The notes beneath the pieces were generated by a model. The model searched no databases. It was not told the origin of the DNA and worked only from the letters and a program-made list of their open reading frames with translations. A stretch of DNA of 64,000 nt, taken from assembly GCF_040939455.1 (NCBI RefSeq), contig NC_134112.1, positions 20,796,501-20,860,500 on the forward strand, written 5' to 3'. The position numbers and the translations under genes are program-made. Shown here piece by piece: positions 35,818-48,700 of the stretch (the first letter of the stretch is position 1; every line of letters starts with the position of its first letter). The DNA comes from Microcebus murinus (lineage: Eukaryota; Chordata; Mammalia; Primates; Cheirogaleidae).

Positions 35818-35922
35818 ACAGGCAGACGCGCCGGGCTGGGGATCGCGGGCGGGGCCGGCGAGGAGGCGGGGAGGGCAGAGCCCAAACTCTCTCAGCTTCA
35901 GCGCCAGTGATAACCTGCAGCT

Positions 35923-36023
35923 ATGGAGTCCCCGACCAAGGAGATTGAAGAATTTGAGAGCAACTCTCTGAAATACCTGCAGCCGGAACAGATCGAGAAA
36001 ATTTGGCTTCGGCTCCGAGGGCT
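35923..36023 (+). CDS. PDE1C: PDE1C coding exon 1 (calmodulin-dependent phosphodiesterase 1C, N-terminus)
   Basis: This exon encodes the first 33 residues and two bases of codon 34 of phosphodiesterase 1C, a cytosolic Ca2+/calmodulin-activated enzyme that hydrolyses cAMP and cGMP. The translation begins MESPTKEIEEFESNSLKYLQ and continues into PEQIEKIWLRLRG, matching the mammalian PDE1C short-N-terminus isoforms as I know them. The start is fixed by an in-frame TAA at 35911-35913, four codons upstream, and a good Kozak context (G at -3, G at +4). The exon ends ...GGG CT before a strong donor gtaagta at 36024, giving a phase-2 intron. The C-terminal stretch with its Trp and basic residues is the start of the first calmodulin-binding segment. 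The catalytic HD domain is encoded beyond the window. Longer PDE1C isoforms with a different N-terminus would not use this exon. Confidence 0.96.
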
Positions 36024-38329
36024 GTAAGTAGACCTATTTACTTCTCTCATCCCATTTCCCGCTCCCATCCTTATTTTTACTACACAGCCGCAGTCGCCGC
36101 TGCTCACCCCTTTCCTGCGTGGCCCTTTAAATACGCCCCTAGAAGTTCCACAACTGCTGCTCCGTTCATTACAGTCACTGCTACCTTCCTTCCAACACGG
36201 AGAGGGTTGTCTCTCTGTCTTAAAATACCTTGCTATTCCAAGTCATGCTTTCTTTGGGAAAGGGGAGATGTCCTTAGATGAGTCGGTTGTAGTAGCACAA
36301 TACTCAAGAAGGTATTTCTGTTCCTTTTTGCCCAGGGAGAAAAGTTGGGCACCCCGGCAGGGACTTTTAATTAAAGGAAGAATTTTTTTCTGCACACTGC
36401 TTGTAAATAACCTGGGCAAGAGGTCCAAGAATAGACCACCAGTTAAAGTTCAACATGCATCTGAGTGTTAAATTCTTTCCTCCCTCTCCTTAGCCCAGTT
36501 GAACTTCTGATATTTTCTTAGGATTCTTTATAGTGGAAAAATGCTTGCTAGAAGGAAGGGCTATTATGTAGGAAATGAGGGTCAGAAGCAATATTGTAGT
36601 TTCCTAGCAGTATTTGAATAGCTGAATAGGGCATTTGCTCTTAATAGAGTGGCCAGAATTCTGGTTGGATTGATGGGTGGAGATCTCTGAATTTCATTCA
36701 CTTCATTGAGTTCAGTCTAATTTTGGGTATTGAGGAGAGGTGACCTGAAAATATGTGGTATTTTCTGTAAAAAGATTTTGTAAATGATGACCTGCTGTTC
36801 ACCAAGTCAGGAAGTTGGAGTGAGAGCTATACATGTACAGCTTGCTGCTCAGTTGACTAGGCAGGTCCCAAAGACACCTTCCGTGACTACAGATACTCAT
36901 TTCATCAGATATTTGGCATCAGACATCTAGTGTGGTTGAAAAACACACTTTTTCTCCAAGCATATTCTCCAGACATTCTGTTCCTACCAAGGGGCACTGA
37001 TGGGAAAACCAGCTCCTTGCCATTGTGTTTGTTTTGTTGCCATTATTGTTTTTGAATGCACACACACACTCACAAACAAACAAAAACCAAAACAAGTCCA
37101 CAATGCATTGATCTAAGTTAGCTTGATATTAAAAGTTTCAAAGGGGAAGCAATAAGGTAGTATGTGTTTCTTTAAGAAGTCCTTATTTAAATTTGCAATT
37201 TATAAAAGCTGTTCCATCAGTAATCAAAGTGAGCTTCGTTGCCATTGATATAAGTGGGAAACCATGCCAGATAATTTGATTTTGACTTGTCTGGCTGCTG
37301 CAAGTAGAGGCTGTAAACTTATTTGGAAGTCTTGTCTCTGGCTGGCAGGCTCTCCTTCAGATGCCTGCAACGCAGCGGCTCTCAGAGTGGTGTTTATGGA
37401 AAGCTCGTGTTATACGTAGTGAACGCTGCTTCCGACTGTATCGTGCTGCACACGGAAAGTTTGTTGTGTCCACCGTCTGGGTCCAAGGTGTACAATGTGA
37501 ATGTGTGGTCAAGCTGGTTTCCTTGCCATCCCGACTAGAGGGACTCAATCCACACACCCAGGAATTGCATCTCTTGGTTGGGCTGCTTTTCAACTCAAAC
37601 TGAATCCACAGAGCCACTTAGGCTAGAGACGGTGTTTGGCCAACTCAGCAAAGCTGAGGCGGGAACTTGCGCGGAAAAGCATTTAGCACTCACAACACAC
37701 TGTCTTGTAGCTGTCTCAGTTTCATACCTGTTAGGCTTCTCTCCCCAAGGTGTTGCCATGTGATGTAGCCACATTTTCACGTTCTAGTCTCTTGTGTTTA
37801 CCCAGAACTTGATGCCTTTGAACATGAAAAGTGTGGGGTAATTCTTCTCCAAATGTGTGTTTTTGTATCCGTCTCTCTATCCATCCTACTGAAACACCCT
37901 GCCCAATAGCAATCCCAAAGATCTTTAGCTTCATTTCCTAGTTTGAAAAGGATATATTATTATTTTTACCACTATTATGATTCTCACTACCACTTTACCT
38001 TTTAAACTTAACAGCAGTTCTAGAATAAATTGCTGGAGACTCTGGAAACCAAAGCACATACTCATTTATACAACTTGGAATAACACTTTGCTGTCCACAA
38101 AATAGAAACCCTTAGGAGATAGAAGGTTGCAGGTTTATTTGTCCACACGACAGATTGTTGGTAAGAGAAAAAGGCAGCTGCTCTTTCAACATTTTAGAAA
38201 GGCTTAAATAGCCATAATTGGATTTTCATATCAATTTATTACCACGGCACCCTTAGAAAAAGGGCTTTATAAGTGACCACAGATGGTCAGGAATTCAGTT
38301 CAACATGTCTGAGAGCCATCTAAATTCAG

Positions 38330-38540
38330 GATGTGATCATCTCATGCCTGGATTATTCAGTGGTATCTCATCTCCTTTTCTTGTCAGTATCTCCCTTATT
38401 TAATTTCTTGTTGAAATTGTCATCTCCTCCATTAGAATGTAAGTTCTGTAAGGACAGATAATTCGTGTGTCTTTCTCACTGCTGCACCTCCATGCCTAGA
38501 ACAGGATTTGGCATATAGTAGATGCTCAATCAATAGGTGA
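38330..38540 (+). mobile_element. L2 LINE 3' end
   Basis: ctcctccattagaatgtaagttctgtaaggacagataattcgtgtgtctttctcactgctgcacctccatgcctagaacaggatttggcatatagtagatgctcaatcaataggtgatgaa. This is the L2 3' terminal order. Confidence 0.75.
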
Positions 38541-38959
38541 TGAAAGAAGCACAAAAACCCAAATGTGAAATTTTTCATATTTAAAATGAAGATCAATATA
38601 AATTATGGCCATGGGACCTATCAACACAATATGCCATGAGCTAGCTGGGAGGTTTCATTAGCATCATTACCCAGGTTGGGTTATAGGAACCTAACTTGGG
38701 GTGTGATTGGGCAAGAGGTGGCAAAGTCATGGCCCAGGCTGACTCCCACTGTTGTCATTACCCAGGTTCTCTCTTTCCTTTCCTTGTATCATCCCTGTCC
38801 TGCACTGGTGAGGAGTGGTCTTTACCAGCAGCAAGAGGATTTCCATGGTTATCACCTGCAAAGAATCGACAGTGCAGGATACTGTAGGGGACGATCCTCT
38901 ATATATTCTAACCCCTCCCATGCTTATTTTTCTCTAGCACTTCTCACCATCTGAGTACT

Positions 38960-39110
38960 ATATAGTTAATTATGTTTACTGTCTGTCTCCACCAACTAGA
39001 ATATAAGCTCCACAAGGATGGGATTTTTTGGTTGGCTTTGGTCACTGGTTTACCCCGACTGCTCACGACTACCTGGTATATAATAAGTTATCAATAGGTA
39101 TTTGAAACCT
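38960..39110 (+). mobile_element. L2 LINE 3' end, second copy
   Basis: ctgtctccaccaactagaatataagctccacaaggatgggattttttggttgg ... ctacctggtatataataagttatcaataggtatttgaaa. L2 terminal sequence in the same orientation as the copy 0.6 kb upstream; the left edge may extend to about 38740. Confidence 0.65.
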
Positions 39111-39969
39111 AGGGCTGCTTCACATGTTCTCTAGGAAAGAATTAGGAAGAACTCTTAACCTAGCAGTGTAGCATCATCAGCATACTAACAGTGCATCAAA
39201 TATTGGAAATGTGAGTTGTAAACACTGTCTACCCCAGCTGAGATTATAAAAACCTGCACACCTAGGTGTTCACTATTACGATGACTCCCACACCCCTTGA
39301 GTGAGGTGATCCCAGTGGTGTGGCGTTGCTCAGCCTCTGTCCGCGGCCCTGCCACCTCTTCTACACATGCACACATTCCTCTAGGTGAGGAGGGAACAAA
39401 TACTGCACATCTGAGCTTTCTTAATTAAGTCTGTCACAGGCATGCTGTCGTCTTACTCTTCTAGAGGAACCTCATTTTCACTTTTCCATAAACCTTGGTT
39501 GTCCTCCATGAGCTGTTGTCATACATCTTTCCTCTGTAGGGGTGGGTGGAATTTTTGAGTCCATCCCAATCACCTTTTTGTTAAAGAGTCCTCCAATCTG
39601 GGAACTATGACTACGAATGCTCTTTATCCCCCAGATGATGTGTGGAAGCCTCACAGGTCACTTGGGTTTGAGCAATTGGGTCATGACTTGTTCCTTGGGT
39701 CCTGACCAAGAGTTTCTCTATATGATGACAAAAAGGTGCTTCCGTGCTATATTTTTTAAAATTGAGAGCAAGAAAACAGGTTTCACTTATTCCTTGGCAT
39801 TTATTGTCACAATTATAATTATCTAACTTCTCACGTCCAACTATGAGGTAGTCAGTATAATAAATTTTATGCTTATACAATACTCTATGAAGATGATAAT
39901 GCTTTTTGCATGATCTAAAGTAACATTGTGAATATAAAGGCAGTTAAATGGCTAATAGACTAAGACCAC

Positions 39970-40472
39970 TGTTGTTTTGTCTGTCTAGCAAGCTTTCCCC
40001 CCTTACTATGGTAACAGACCCTGCATCCTACCCCATGCCCTGTATCCTACTATAAGGAGGGGCTCATGCTCCAGGATTGGCCCATCATAGGATTTTATCA
40101 TCTTGGCAACAAAGATTGGTCTCAAGTAGGGCATGGAACCCAAACAGGAGCATTTGAGTCCTTCCTTGACATTTCTGTATTGGCTGTGGGTGAGAGATCC
40201 TTTTTTCTTCTTCTGGGCATTCATGGTGGCCGTTGCTGGATCCATTTCCCACCTCATGGAGAAGACCTTTCTTTGATAGGAGATGGTGAGGCCAACATAC
40301 AAGGAGAAGCAGAGGTGAGATGATGGGTGGGAAACCCTGAGTCCTGGAGGTCCCAGCTCCTGTAGAAGTTTCTCCAGTTCTGTCAGCTATCTCAGCTACA
40401 AGAACCAGTTAGGCTCTGCTTTTGCTTAGGATGTTTTGACTTTGGTTTCTCTGAAAGAGTCTTAACTAATAC
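39970..40472. mobile_element. possible ancient LTR-like repeat
   Basis: Contains cccccttactatggtaacagaccctgcatcc and ends gactttggtttctctgaaagagtcttaactaatac, an ending reminiscent of several old mammalian LTR families. Family not identified. Confidence 0.35.
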
Positions 40473-40932
40473 CCCACTGCTATACAGAGAACTTAAGTGA
40501 TTCTTCCAGACTACACAGCAAAGGTGGGGAGCAAAGCCTTAGGCAAAGAGGCCTGGACCTCTGGTTTTAAATTCTTACTTAAGCCCTCTCACTCTGTGTT
40601 TTCTTTCTATTCAACTGGCATTTTTAATCATGCCATTAGTGTCCAGGCAACAAGGGGTTACTCAATTAACATTTACTGAATGTATTATATGCCAGTCACT
40701 TTGCCAAGCTCTGGATATGCAAGAGTAGGTAAGATACTTACCTGACCTTCAGCGGTTTGCAGGCTAAGGGGACAGACTGACATGGTACCTGGAAGCGATA
40801 AATATCAGTATGGGGGAATGCAGGGGAGCTACCTCTGCCTGGGAAGGCCAAATAAGTTGTTACAGACCTACAGTGAGCTATGTATTTATTCTGGGCAGAG
40901 TCCTTAGAGTTACAATTCCTTTCATTGATGTC

Positions 40933-40972
40933 AACCTTTTGCAAAGATGCAAAGTAACCTTTTGCAAAGATG
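40933..40972. repeat. 23-bp tandem duplication
   Basis: aaccttttgcaaagatg occurs at 40933 and 40956, a period of 23 bp, with fewer than two full copies. Confidence 0.85.
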
Positions 40973-41349
40973 AGAAGAAAACAAGGAGTCATCCAGTCAG
41001 CCCAGAATAAACCAGTCCAGAATTCTGAGCTGTTTTTATGGACTACTGGAAAAGCTTCTTCTATGGACTTGGGTTATGGCTTGAGTCCAAGTGGACCTTC
41101 TCTGTGCTCACCTTTCATTGGTAATTCCCAAAAGAGAGGGTTTGTTTGGGTCTATTTGCTGTCATGCAACGGGGAGCTATTGGACAGAAATCCCCTAGGT
41201 CACCTTGGAAGTAGTTGGCCTCTCATTTGTTCTAGGTAACAGGATTCTCCTACAAATCAATCCCCAAGAGCTTTAGTTACTTTCCTTAAAGAGTTTCTGG
41301 GTGACATCCTTTTGTAGCTCACCCAGCGCAGTATTGAGAGATATATAGA

Positions 41350-42150
41350 AGTTTCTGAATGGAGGGAACAGTGTGTGTGGAGGTACAGAGGCATGGGAGA
41401 CCTTCGCATGTCAAGGAGGAGAGAGAGAGAATGCTGGAAAGGAGGGCCTGGGTCAGGTTGGGGTGCATGACATTTAAAAAATTTTGCTTTTTGTTTTACT
41501 CAAAAGTATGCATGCTCGTAGTTTAAGGAGGTGAGCATTTGAACATATTTTACTATATAACAAAAGAGTGTTGTGTTCCAGGCATTCTCCTTTCATGTCT
41601 TCTAGAGAAATCTTTTCTTTTTAAATTGGTACATGCTATTTTAAGGAGTTTGTATTTTATCCTTTCCATTATAAAGAATTGTTTAAAGATGTTAAGCTGG
41701 AGTGTAACAAGATGAGGTTTGAGTTTTAGGCTGGTAAACCTGGAAGAAGGGCAGAGGACAGATTGGGGATGAGACTTGTTGCCTGGAGACTGGTTGGGGA
41801 AGATGCCCAATTGGGATTGGGGATAGTGCTATGAAGATGGAAGAATGGGGGCGCATTTGAAATGAGAATTGGTACAACTTAGATTTGGAGCCTAGAGCAA
41901 GAAAAATAAGTTGTCTTCCAAGTTTATTTTGGCTTAGATGTCTTAGTGACATTTCCCTTGCTAGGGACGATGGAGAGAAGCACAGGCTTGGATCAAGCAG
42001 AATGGTAACCTTCCTAGGGTGTAGGCATACTGCACTGGTGCCTCTGGAATGTCAAGTGGCTGTTGGTGATGTCAGTCTGCAGCTGTGGAGAGAGCTGCGG
42101 CCTGAAGTGGTGCGTCTGAGAGTCTTGGTTCTTAGTTAAAGCCTTGCAAG
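41350..42150. mobile_element. ancient interspersed repeat, family not assigned
   Basis: ggaggtacagaggcatgggagacc, then gagtttgtattttatcctttccattataaagaattgtttaaagatgttaagctggagtgtaacaagatgagg ... gaagggcagaggacagattggggatgagacttgttgcctggagactggttgggg. The order matches the downstream half of the repeat also seen at 6030-6462 and 43380-44400. About 150 bp near 41470-41620 may be an insertion. Confidence 0.45.
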
Positions 42151-42659
42151 CAGGTGACCCAGGGAAGGGGGCATGACCTGAATCTCATCAAAAAAGCAAT
42201 TCCAGAAGAATGCTTTAAAAATTATTGTTTATTTCCCCAAGATTACATATTTAGTATTTTAATTTGTCCTTCTACTATCCCATTTAATTGGAATTATCAG
42301 ATCTTTCGGCACATTTTTATTGGACTTCTATTACATACTAGGGAGTAGGACCTTCAGAGGTGATGTGAAAATATCAGAAGCAGAGCCCCACCCTCAGGAA
42401 ACTTAGAGCCAGATGGTTCTTATATATGTGAAAAGTTAAAAAATAACAGTAAAAGATAGGGCAATAATTAATTTCTGAGCGATAATGACACCACATACTA
42501 ACGTTCAGAGATACAAGACATTTGTGTTTGAGGGATTGTTTTTGAATCTTTCTTTTCTTAATAAAGATCAAGTGTAGTCTCTCTGAAATATGTTCTTAAA
42601 GTATATTAAAGGGGATAAATAAATGAATATCAAAAAGAGTAAGTAGATACATTTCTGGT

Positions 42660-42800
42660 GACATTTTCTTTACTTGAATACTACTGCAGTGTATTAGCAC
42701 ATCATTGCCTGCTTATTGTAATTTGCTTGTGCTAACTTATTAGCTAATTACAATTCAGTATTTAACAGCTAAGGGCTTATTATTTTGGCCAGCATTTACA
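42660..42800. promoter_or_regulatory. candidate AT-rich conserved element
   Basis: Repeat-free AT-rich block with homeodomain-type motifs (gctaattacaattcagt, tgtaatttgcttgtgctaac). Listed only as a candidate intronic regulatory element of PDE1C; conservation was not tested. Confidence 0.18.
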
Positions 42801-43379
42801 GTATGCCTCTGTCGGTTGGGAAGCAACTCTAAGCAGAGAGGTTTCAGCCTTTCCTTCTCCAGTTTCCTGCCCTTAATTTTCTTTGGCTCATAGAAAACTA
42901 CTTTCTTTGGTTCCTGTTTCCCCATATGAAGGGAAAGTGCCTATACAATCTACCTCATGGCTTTGTAAGAAACCACTAAAACAAATAATTGTTAAATATT
43001 AGGCACATAAAACTGTCCATGACAGCTTTGAGAATGACCATCCTAATTTCCCAATAGCAATAAAAAATGAATTGTATGACAAGTGGAACACTCTATTTCT
43101 GGAGGGAGTATGCTGAATTCGTGTAAAGTGTTGGTGTTCTTCGGGCTTTTATTGGAGTGTACTCTTTATACAAAGTCCTCGTGACAGTTATTATTAAACA
43201 AAATAAATGAGTCTTAATGAGCATAAGAAAAACCTGGATGTTCCTAGGTTGTGAAATTATGGAAAAGCTTAAGAGAGTGGTTTAATCCTGAAGATATAAA
43301 AATTGATAATTATAGGTAGTGAGTTTTATTTATATATTTGAAGGAATACACACACATCTATATGCAGGAAACTCAATCA

Positions 43380-44400
43380 TTATTCATTCGCTCAGCAAAT
43401 ATTTCCCTAGCACAGTGTGCCTGGCACTGTGCTAGGCACCAGAGTTATAGTTGGGAACATGACGAAGGCTCCCTCAGGGTCTGTGCAGCCAACAGGTAGG
43501 GCAAGTAGTAAACAATATTTCCACAAACAACTGTTTACTGTGATGAGTGTCACAAGAAGTCCAGTACAGGGTGCTGTGAAACAGAAGAGAGGGCTCAAAC
43601 CTGGTCCAGGATTCAGAGAAGGCTTCTCTGAAGGAGTGAGGTAGAAGCTGAGATATGAAGAATTTAAATAGTAGGTATTAGTTAAGAGTCAGGGAAGAGT
43701 GTTCTCGGATATTCAAAGTCTGGGATCTTTGCACATGAATACCAACACTTTATATCACAAAGATCCAAAGATGGGAAGGAACATGGGGTCTCTGAGAAAA
43801 TGCAAAAAGGCCTGTGGCAAAGATGGGGAGGAGGCCCAAGGCTTCACGAAACTGAGAGGGCCTGATCCTGCCTCTTCCACAGCCAGGGGAAGCCATCGTC
43901 TGTAGGCGGGGATTTGGGAGCTTTTTAGGAGGTAGACCCAACAGGACTTCAGGTGGGAGTGGGGAACTTGCCACCTTGTGATTCCAAGATTGTTCTTTTT
44001 TAAGCACCAAAGGAGGCAAGAAAAGCTTCAACTTTCTCTGCTGTGCCCCTTTTAATAAAAGGATTCGTTCTGTAAAATTTGGATTCAGTCAAAAGGCTGC
44101 ACTTAAGGACCCACAAGGCCACATGTGGCGTTAAGGCTGCAAGTTCCCGACCCCTGCAGAAGGTTTCTAGCTTGAATCCGCAGGTGCTATTTACTTAGAT
44201 CTGGGTCAAGAGGGAGGGGCCCATTTGCAGGTTTGGTTGTGGGTAAGAGCAGAGTGCATGGTGGGTAGAGATGATGAGTTCTGTTTTGGACATATTGGAT
44301 GAGAGGGGAGATATGAGGACAGCACAAGCAATTGGGTAAATGGGTCTACAGATTGAACAGAAGGTCTGGATTGGAGATCTCATCTACATCCCAGCAAAGC
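43380..44400. mobile_element. ancient interspersed repeat, split by a hAT element
   Basis: tcattcgctcagcaaatatttccctagcacagtgtgcctggcactgtgctaggcaccagagttatagttgggaacatgacgaagg, then gaaggcttctctgaaggagtgaggtagaagctgagatatgaag; after the hAT insertion, gatgagttctgttttggacatattggatgagagg ... ggagatctcatctacatcccagc. Block order as in the 6030-6462 repeat, but more complete. Confidence 0.5.
43950..44156 (-). mobile_element. non-autonomous hAT-like transposon fossil
   Basis: Starts caggtgggagtggggaacttgcc and ends gcaagttcccgacccctg, so the ends are inverted repeats. The interior (ttttaataaaaggattcgttctgtaaaatttggattcagtc ... ccacatgtggc) is the reverse complement of the element at 1727-1941. 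It sits inside the older repeat at 43380-44400. Confidence 0.65.
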
Positions 44401-45454
44401 AAGAAGAAAAATTATGTGTGTATGTGTGTGTCTGAATGATGCTAAATTAATATTCCTATAAAATTTACAAGTAGAGAGAACATGGTTTTAGTGGGACCCC
44501 TAAGTAGTCTGACAGAAGGTTCTAGGAAACCAAAATTTATATTTTCTCATTGGCATTTACTTGTTCAAAATATTGACATTTCCTTAGAATGGCCAGTTAG
44601 TAATCATACCTTTACTTGAAACTCTTATACTGACTACTTGGTATAACGCCCATCACAAACATAAGTTTGAAACAGAGACAGAAACCTGGGGCTAGGCATG
44701 GTCATTCTCACAATTTCAAGGGCAGAAAGAGGCCATGACTCAGGGAGCCAAATGAGATGAGGCCCTCATCATGGACCTTCAGGGAGATAGAAGGCACATA
44801 CCAGGCAGCTGAGTTCTGTAGCCTGGAGCCCAGCCAGCTGCAGAGCGGCGGGGTGAAGTGTGGCTGGGTGGAGGCTCCTGGCCCCTGCAGGAGGTCTTTC
44901 TGCTGTTTAGGCTCCAGTGAGTGGGCTCAGCCTCCCTGCGCCTGTGCCAGAGCTGACCCACCATGGGCAAGGATGGGCCTCGTCTCTGGGGCAGTCCACA
45001 GTTCCAGCCATGGCGCTTGCCCTCCACCCACGTCTACCCTTCATTCACGCCCTTTTTCTGCTCTTTAAGGCCTTCCAAAGATGGTCCTCTCTCCCTTTGC
45101 TTCCACCCAAGGGCCTGTTGCAAGGACTCTACAATACTCTGACAAAATATAGCTTTCCTTACCTTCAAGGCCACCAGCAGAGTGACAATTTAGACAATCA
45201 GTGTGAGAATGTATTAAGCATTTTGGCTGAAAGTTATTATTGGGCATCCAAATGCATTGAACTCATGTTTATCTAGATTCCAAACAATCAAAATGTCCGA
45301 AATAACCTGGACTTTTTTTTTTTTAACCTTCTATAGACATTCCTAATAAATATGATAGTGAAAGATTAATCTTTGAAAGCTCCTTCCAGGTATGTTTTAG
45401 GAGCAGTTCAAATTCAGACTAATATTCTACCATGTTTTTGTCCACCTATCTGAC

Positions 45455-45778
45455 TTTTTTTTTGAGTCAGAGTCTCACTCTGTTGTTCGGGCTAGAGTGC
45501 TGTGGAGTCAGTCTAGCTCACAGCAACCTCAAACTCCTGGGCTCAAGCAATCCCTCTGCCTCAGCCTCTCGATTAGCTGGGACTACAGGCATGTGCCACC
45601 ATGCCTGGCTAATATTTTCTATATATTTTTAGTTGGCCAATTAATTTCTTTCTATTTTTAGTAGAGACGGGAGTCTCGCTCTTGCTCAGTCTGGTTTCGA
45701 ACTTCTGACCTTGAGTGATCAGCCTGCCTCGGCCTCCCAGAGTGCTAGGATTACAGGCGTGAGGGACCGCACCCGGCC
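45455..45778 (-). mobile_element. Alu SINE (strepsirrhine type), minus strand
   Basis: Poly(T), then gagtcagagtctcactctgttg, both arms, the right-arm segment agttggccaattaatttctttc and the end gaccgcacccggcc. Flanked by 14-bp direct repeats ccacctatctgact (45442-45455) and ccacctgtctgact, one mismatch. No Alu polymerase III promoter activity can be inferred. Confidence 0.97.
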
Positions 45779-48700
45779 CACCTGTCTGACTCTTGTCTAA
45801 GAATGGCTCTGAGGAGTCATTCAATATCTTTTTTTAAGCCCCTTTGTAGAAGTATATTACATTTAGTATACTGATGCATGTGACTGCTACTGGAAACCTT
45901 GTCTACTAATTGTGAGGAACTATAATATAAACACTTTCATATATAGGGTCCTGTGTATCTCATGGGTGAAATATAAGGATTAATTATCATAAATCAGGTA
46001 TCATAAATGTTGTTTAGAACTACCATTCTGTCTATAAAATCTCTAGCTGATATGAGTCATTTGTTAAAAAAAAAGAAAGAATTGTTCAAAGCACTCATTT
46101 CTGGGAAATTTGGCATAGTTTCAGTTTCAGTGAAGGTAGTTACTGTAGCTCAGGAGAATTTAATTCCAATGCTCAACTGATTTCGGTTGACAGAAGAACT
46201 CAAAATGGTCCCAAGAAATGCATCTGATAGTTGTTTTTTTCCCCCATGTATTTTGGACAATGGCTTCATTTTGCCATATTTAAATTGCTGAGATTTACAG
46301 AATAAATGTCCAGAGAGGCTTACATAGATGGTGCTACTACAAGACAGGGTTTTAGAGGAAATAGGAAAGACTTCTGCTCCCAAGGAGCCATGACACTGAC
46401 CCAAATTCACCTGAAAGTGTAAATGGCTGGCAGGTGCTTTCTGCCAGGAGTAGGTTTTGATAAGAGTTTGGAGGAAGGGCATAAAGTGGAGAGTGGGAAG
46501 GAACACTATTGGGAGTGGACAGGCAAGGCTTAGAAAAATTAGACTGTCATTGATGTCAGATTTGGCAGAAGATGCAGTTGTTGTTCTGGCTAAATCTACA
46601 GAGGGAGAAAACACAGCAGAGAATTGAAGCAGCTCTCTGGATAATTGAATTTGAAAAAAACTACTCCTCCCCTAATTACAGGGATATGCCTGTGAAGGGT
46701 GAGATTTTGTCTTAATCCTTTGGATTTATCTCCACTTTGGCAGTGCTGTCACAGATATTAAGAGATATTTTTGTTTTCAGCCTTTCTCATTGATGTTTAT
46801 TTAAATAGGAGCCAGGCTCCCAGGAACGAGGTCACAAAAATCTCTTCCATTCCCACCCACACAGTTTTGCTGTACTTATAACACAGCAAGTGGTTGTAAA
46901 TACGTGAATAGAGGAATAAATCATTTATGCAAAAAACATACTACTTGGACTTCTACAAGCATGACATTTACTTTGTATTTTCTTTCTCTAGGAACCTTTC
47001 CTTGTTTTTTCATTGGTGCTACCAAATTAGCTCATTGCCTAGCATTAAGCAATGGATTTTTAGCTAGAGAGAAGGAAATAGAGTTTGGCCTGCTTGAAAA
47101 CCCTTGCTTTCCAAAGGAAGATTTCAACTTTCTTTGGGGAGGGGTCCCATTTGGGGCCTCTTTGTAATCAAAGTGCTGGAATTTTTAACCTAAGCTCAAG
47201 AGAGAAACAGGCATGAAGAGGAGATTTGGATGCTGTGCCTGGCCAGCTGTCTGCAGGCAGAGGAGGGGCTGGGGAGGGAGAACAATGAATAGAGGGGCCA
47301 CTGTGGGAGCACAGGAGCCCCGGACACAGCCTAGATTTGCTGTGTGAGTTGGTCCAGTTCCAGGTGGGGCTTCCTGTGGGGGTTGTGTGGATTAGGTTAC
47401 CTTCCTCTCAAAGCTTTCTCCACTTCCCACTGCTTGGCCAGTGCTGGATAGAAACACACTTGCTCCCAGGAGTGAGTGAAGAATGGATTGTCTTTATTTA
47501 CAGCTCTGTTTCAAATCAGTGTCCTCCCAATCTTTGAATTCACCATCCCCACCCCCAAAGCACACTGTCAAAGGCTTCCTTCATTTGAATTTGATCTCAT
47601 CACTTTTGGCTAAACATTCTGGAGTTTGGTGTCTTTGGGAGATTGCTGTCCCTAAATGCGGTCTTCCTTTTCTTAGAGGGCTAGAGAGCAAGAGTCTGTA
47701 GAACAATTTCCTTCAAACAGAAGACCTAGAAGTTTTCTTTGTTTTGTTGGTTGTTTTTGTTTCTTTCCTAATGGTCGGGCTATACCAGGTGAAAATGTCA
47801 TTTCATGATTTTTACTTTTTTTTTTTTGTCTTGCCATGGATCTTTGGTTAAGCAGGAAAATAGCATCACTGTGCACATGGAATTTCATTTTGTAGCTCAT
47901 CACTTAAATATTTGAGCTAATAAGAGAAGAGATTCTTTCATTCTCTCTAGTAATCTTTCTCCCTACTTCTAAATATTCTCGTGGAAGGTGCTGGAAGATC
48001 ACAAGTTTATATATATTTTCTCATTGGCATTTACTTGTTCAGAATATGGGAAAGACCGCCAGCAATCAATAGCTTTGCAAATCTAGGTTTTAGCACATAC
48101 ATCATGGAAATGAAATCACCGGTATGAATGAGAAGAAATTTAATACAAAGGCTTTCCGTTCTCAGCAACGTGTAGATGAGTTCATACAAATGATGTAAGC
48201 AAATTCAGTAGAAGTTCCTTGTGATATTTACTTCTGTTCAGTCTGCACCCCGCATGCCAATGAAAAACAAAACCAGAGGATCAGATGATTGTTAAGATCC
48301 TTCTCACTCACTTCATGCTTATTTGTGGCATTTTATCTCAGTCCACTTTCCCACAAGTGAGACACATGTGATGAAAACTCGTGAGAACATGGAGTTATCT
48401 GTCTGAGTCTTGCTGTGCGCTTTGTTTTTCTCTGAGCCTGTCCTCCAACTTCCTCTCCCTTGGGGGAGCTGAGAGCTGAGAACCAAGCTCCCGAAGCTGT
48501 CTGTGTGTCGGCAGCAGCAGTGGTCTCTGTAGGGAAGGGTGGAGACAGGATCCCATGCGACTTGAAGTGTGAGTCATTGTTATCCAGAAACCCCAGGAAA
48601 CACAGAAGGCAGAGCTGGAATTCTCATTGTATGTGTGCAGTTGTTGCATATTCAACTTTCCATATCAGAAAAATCTTCTTGTGCCCAACTGGGAGGTATC

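Larger units (their letters stand above)
34950..35922 (+). promoter_or_regulatory. PDE1C: CpG island: PDE1C promoter and 5' leader
   Basis: The sequence is very GC-rich and dense in CpG, unlike the rest of the window. It contains GC boxes (gcggggcggagc near 35417, gggcggggcc near 35849), a CCAAT motif near 35546 (cacccaatcc) and no strong TATA box, as expected of a broad CpG-island promoter. It ends directly at PDE1C coding exon 1. The transcription start cannot be fixed from sequence. The leader holds an upstream ORF at 35704-35775 and a G-quadruplex motif at 35786-35817, and the island has a consensus splice donor at 35357. Confidence 0.85.

Noticed and set aside
35387..35971. 194-codon + strand frame in the CpG island
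   Set aside because: Arg/Ala/Pro/Gly-rich translation typical of random GC-rich DNA. It overlaps the PDE1C start in another frame and has no recognisable domain.
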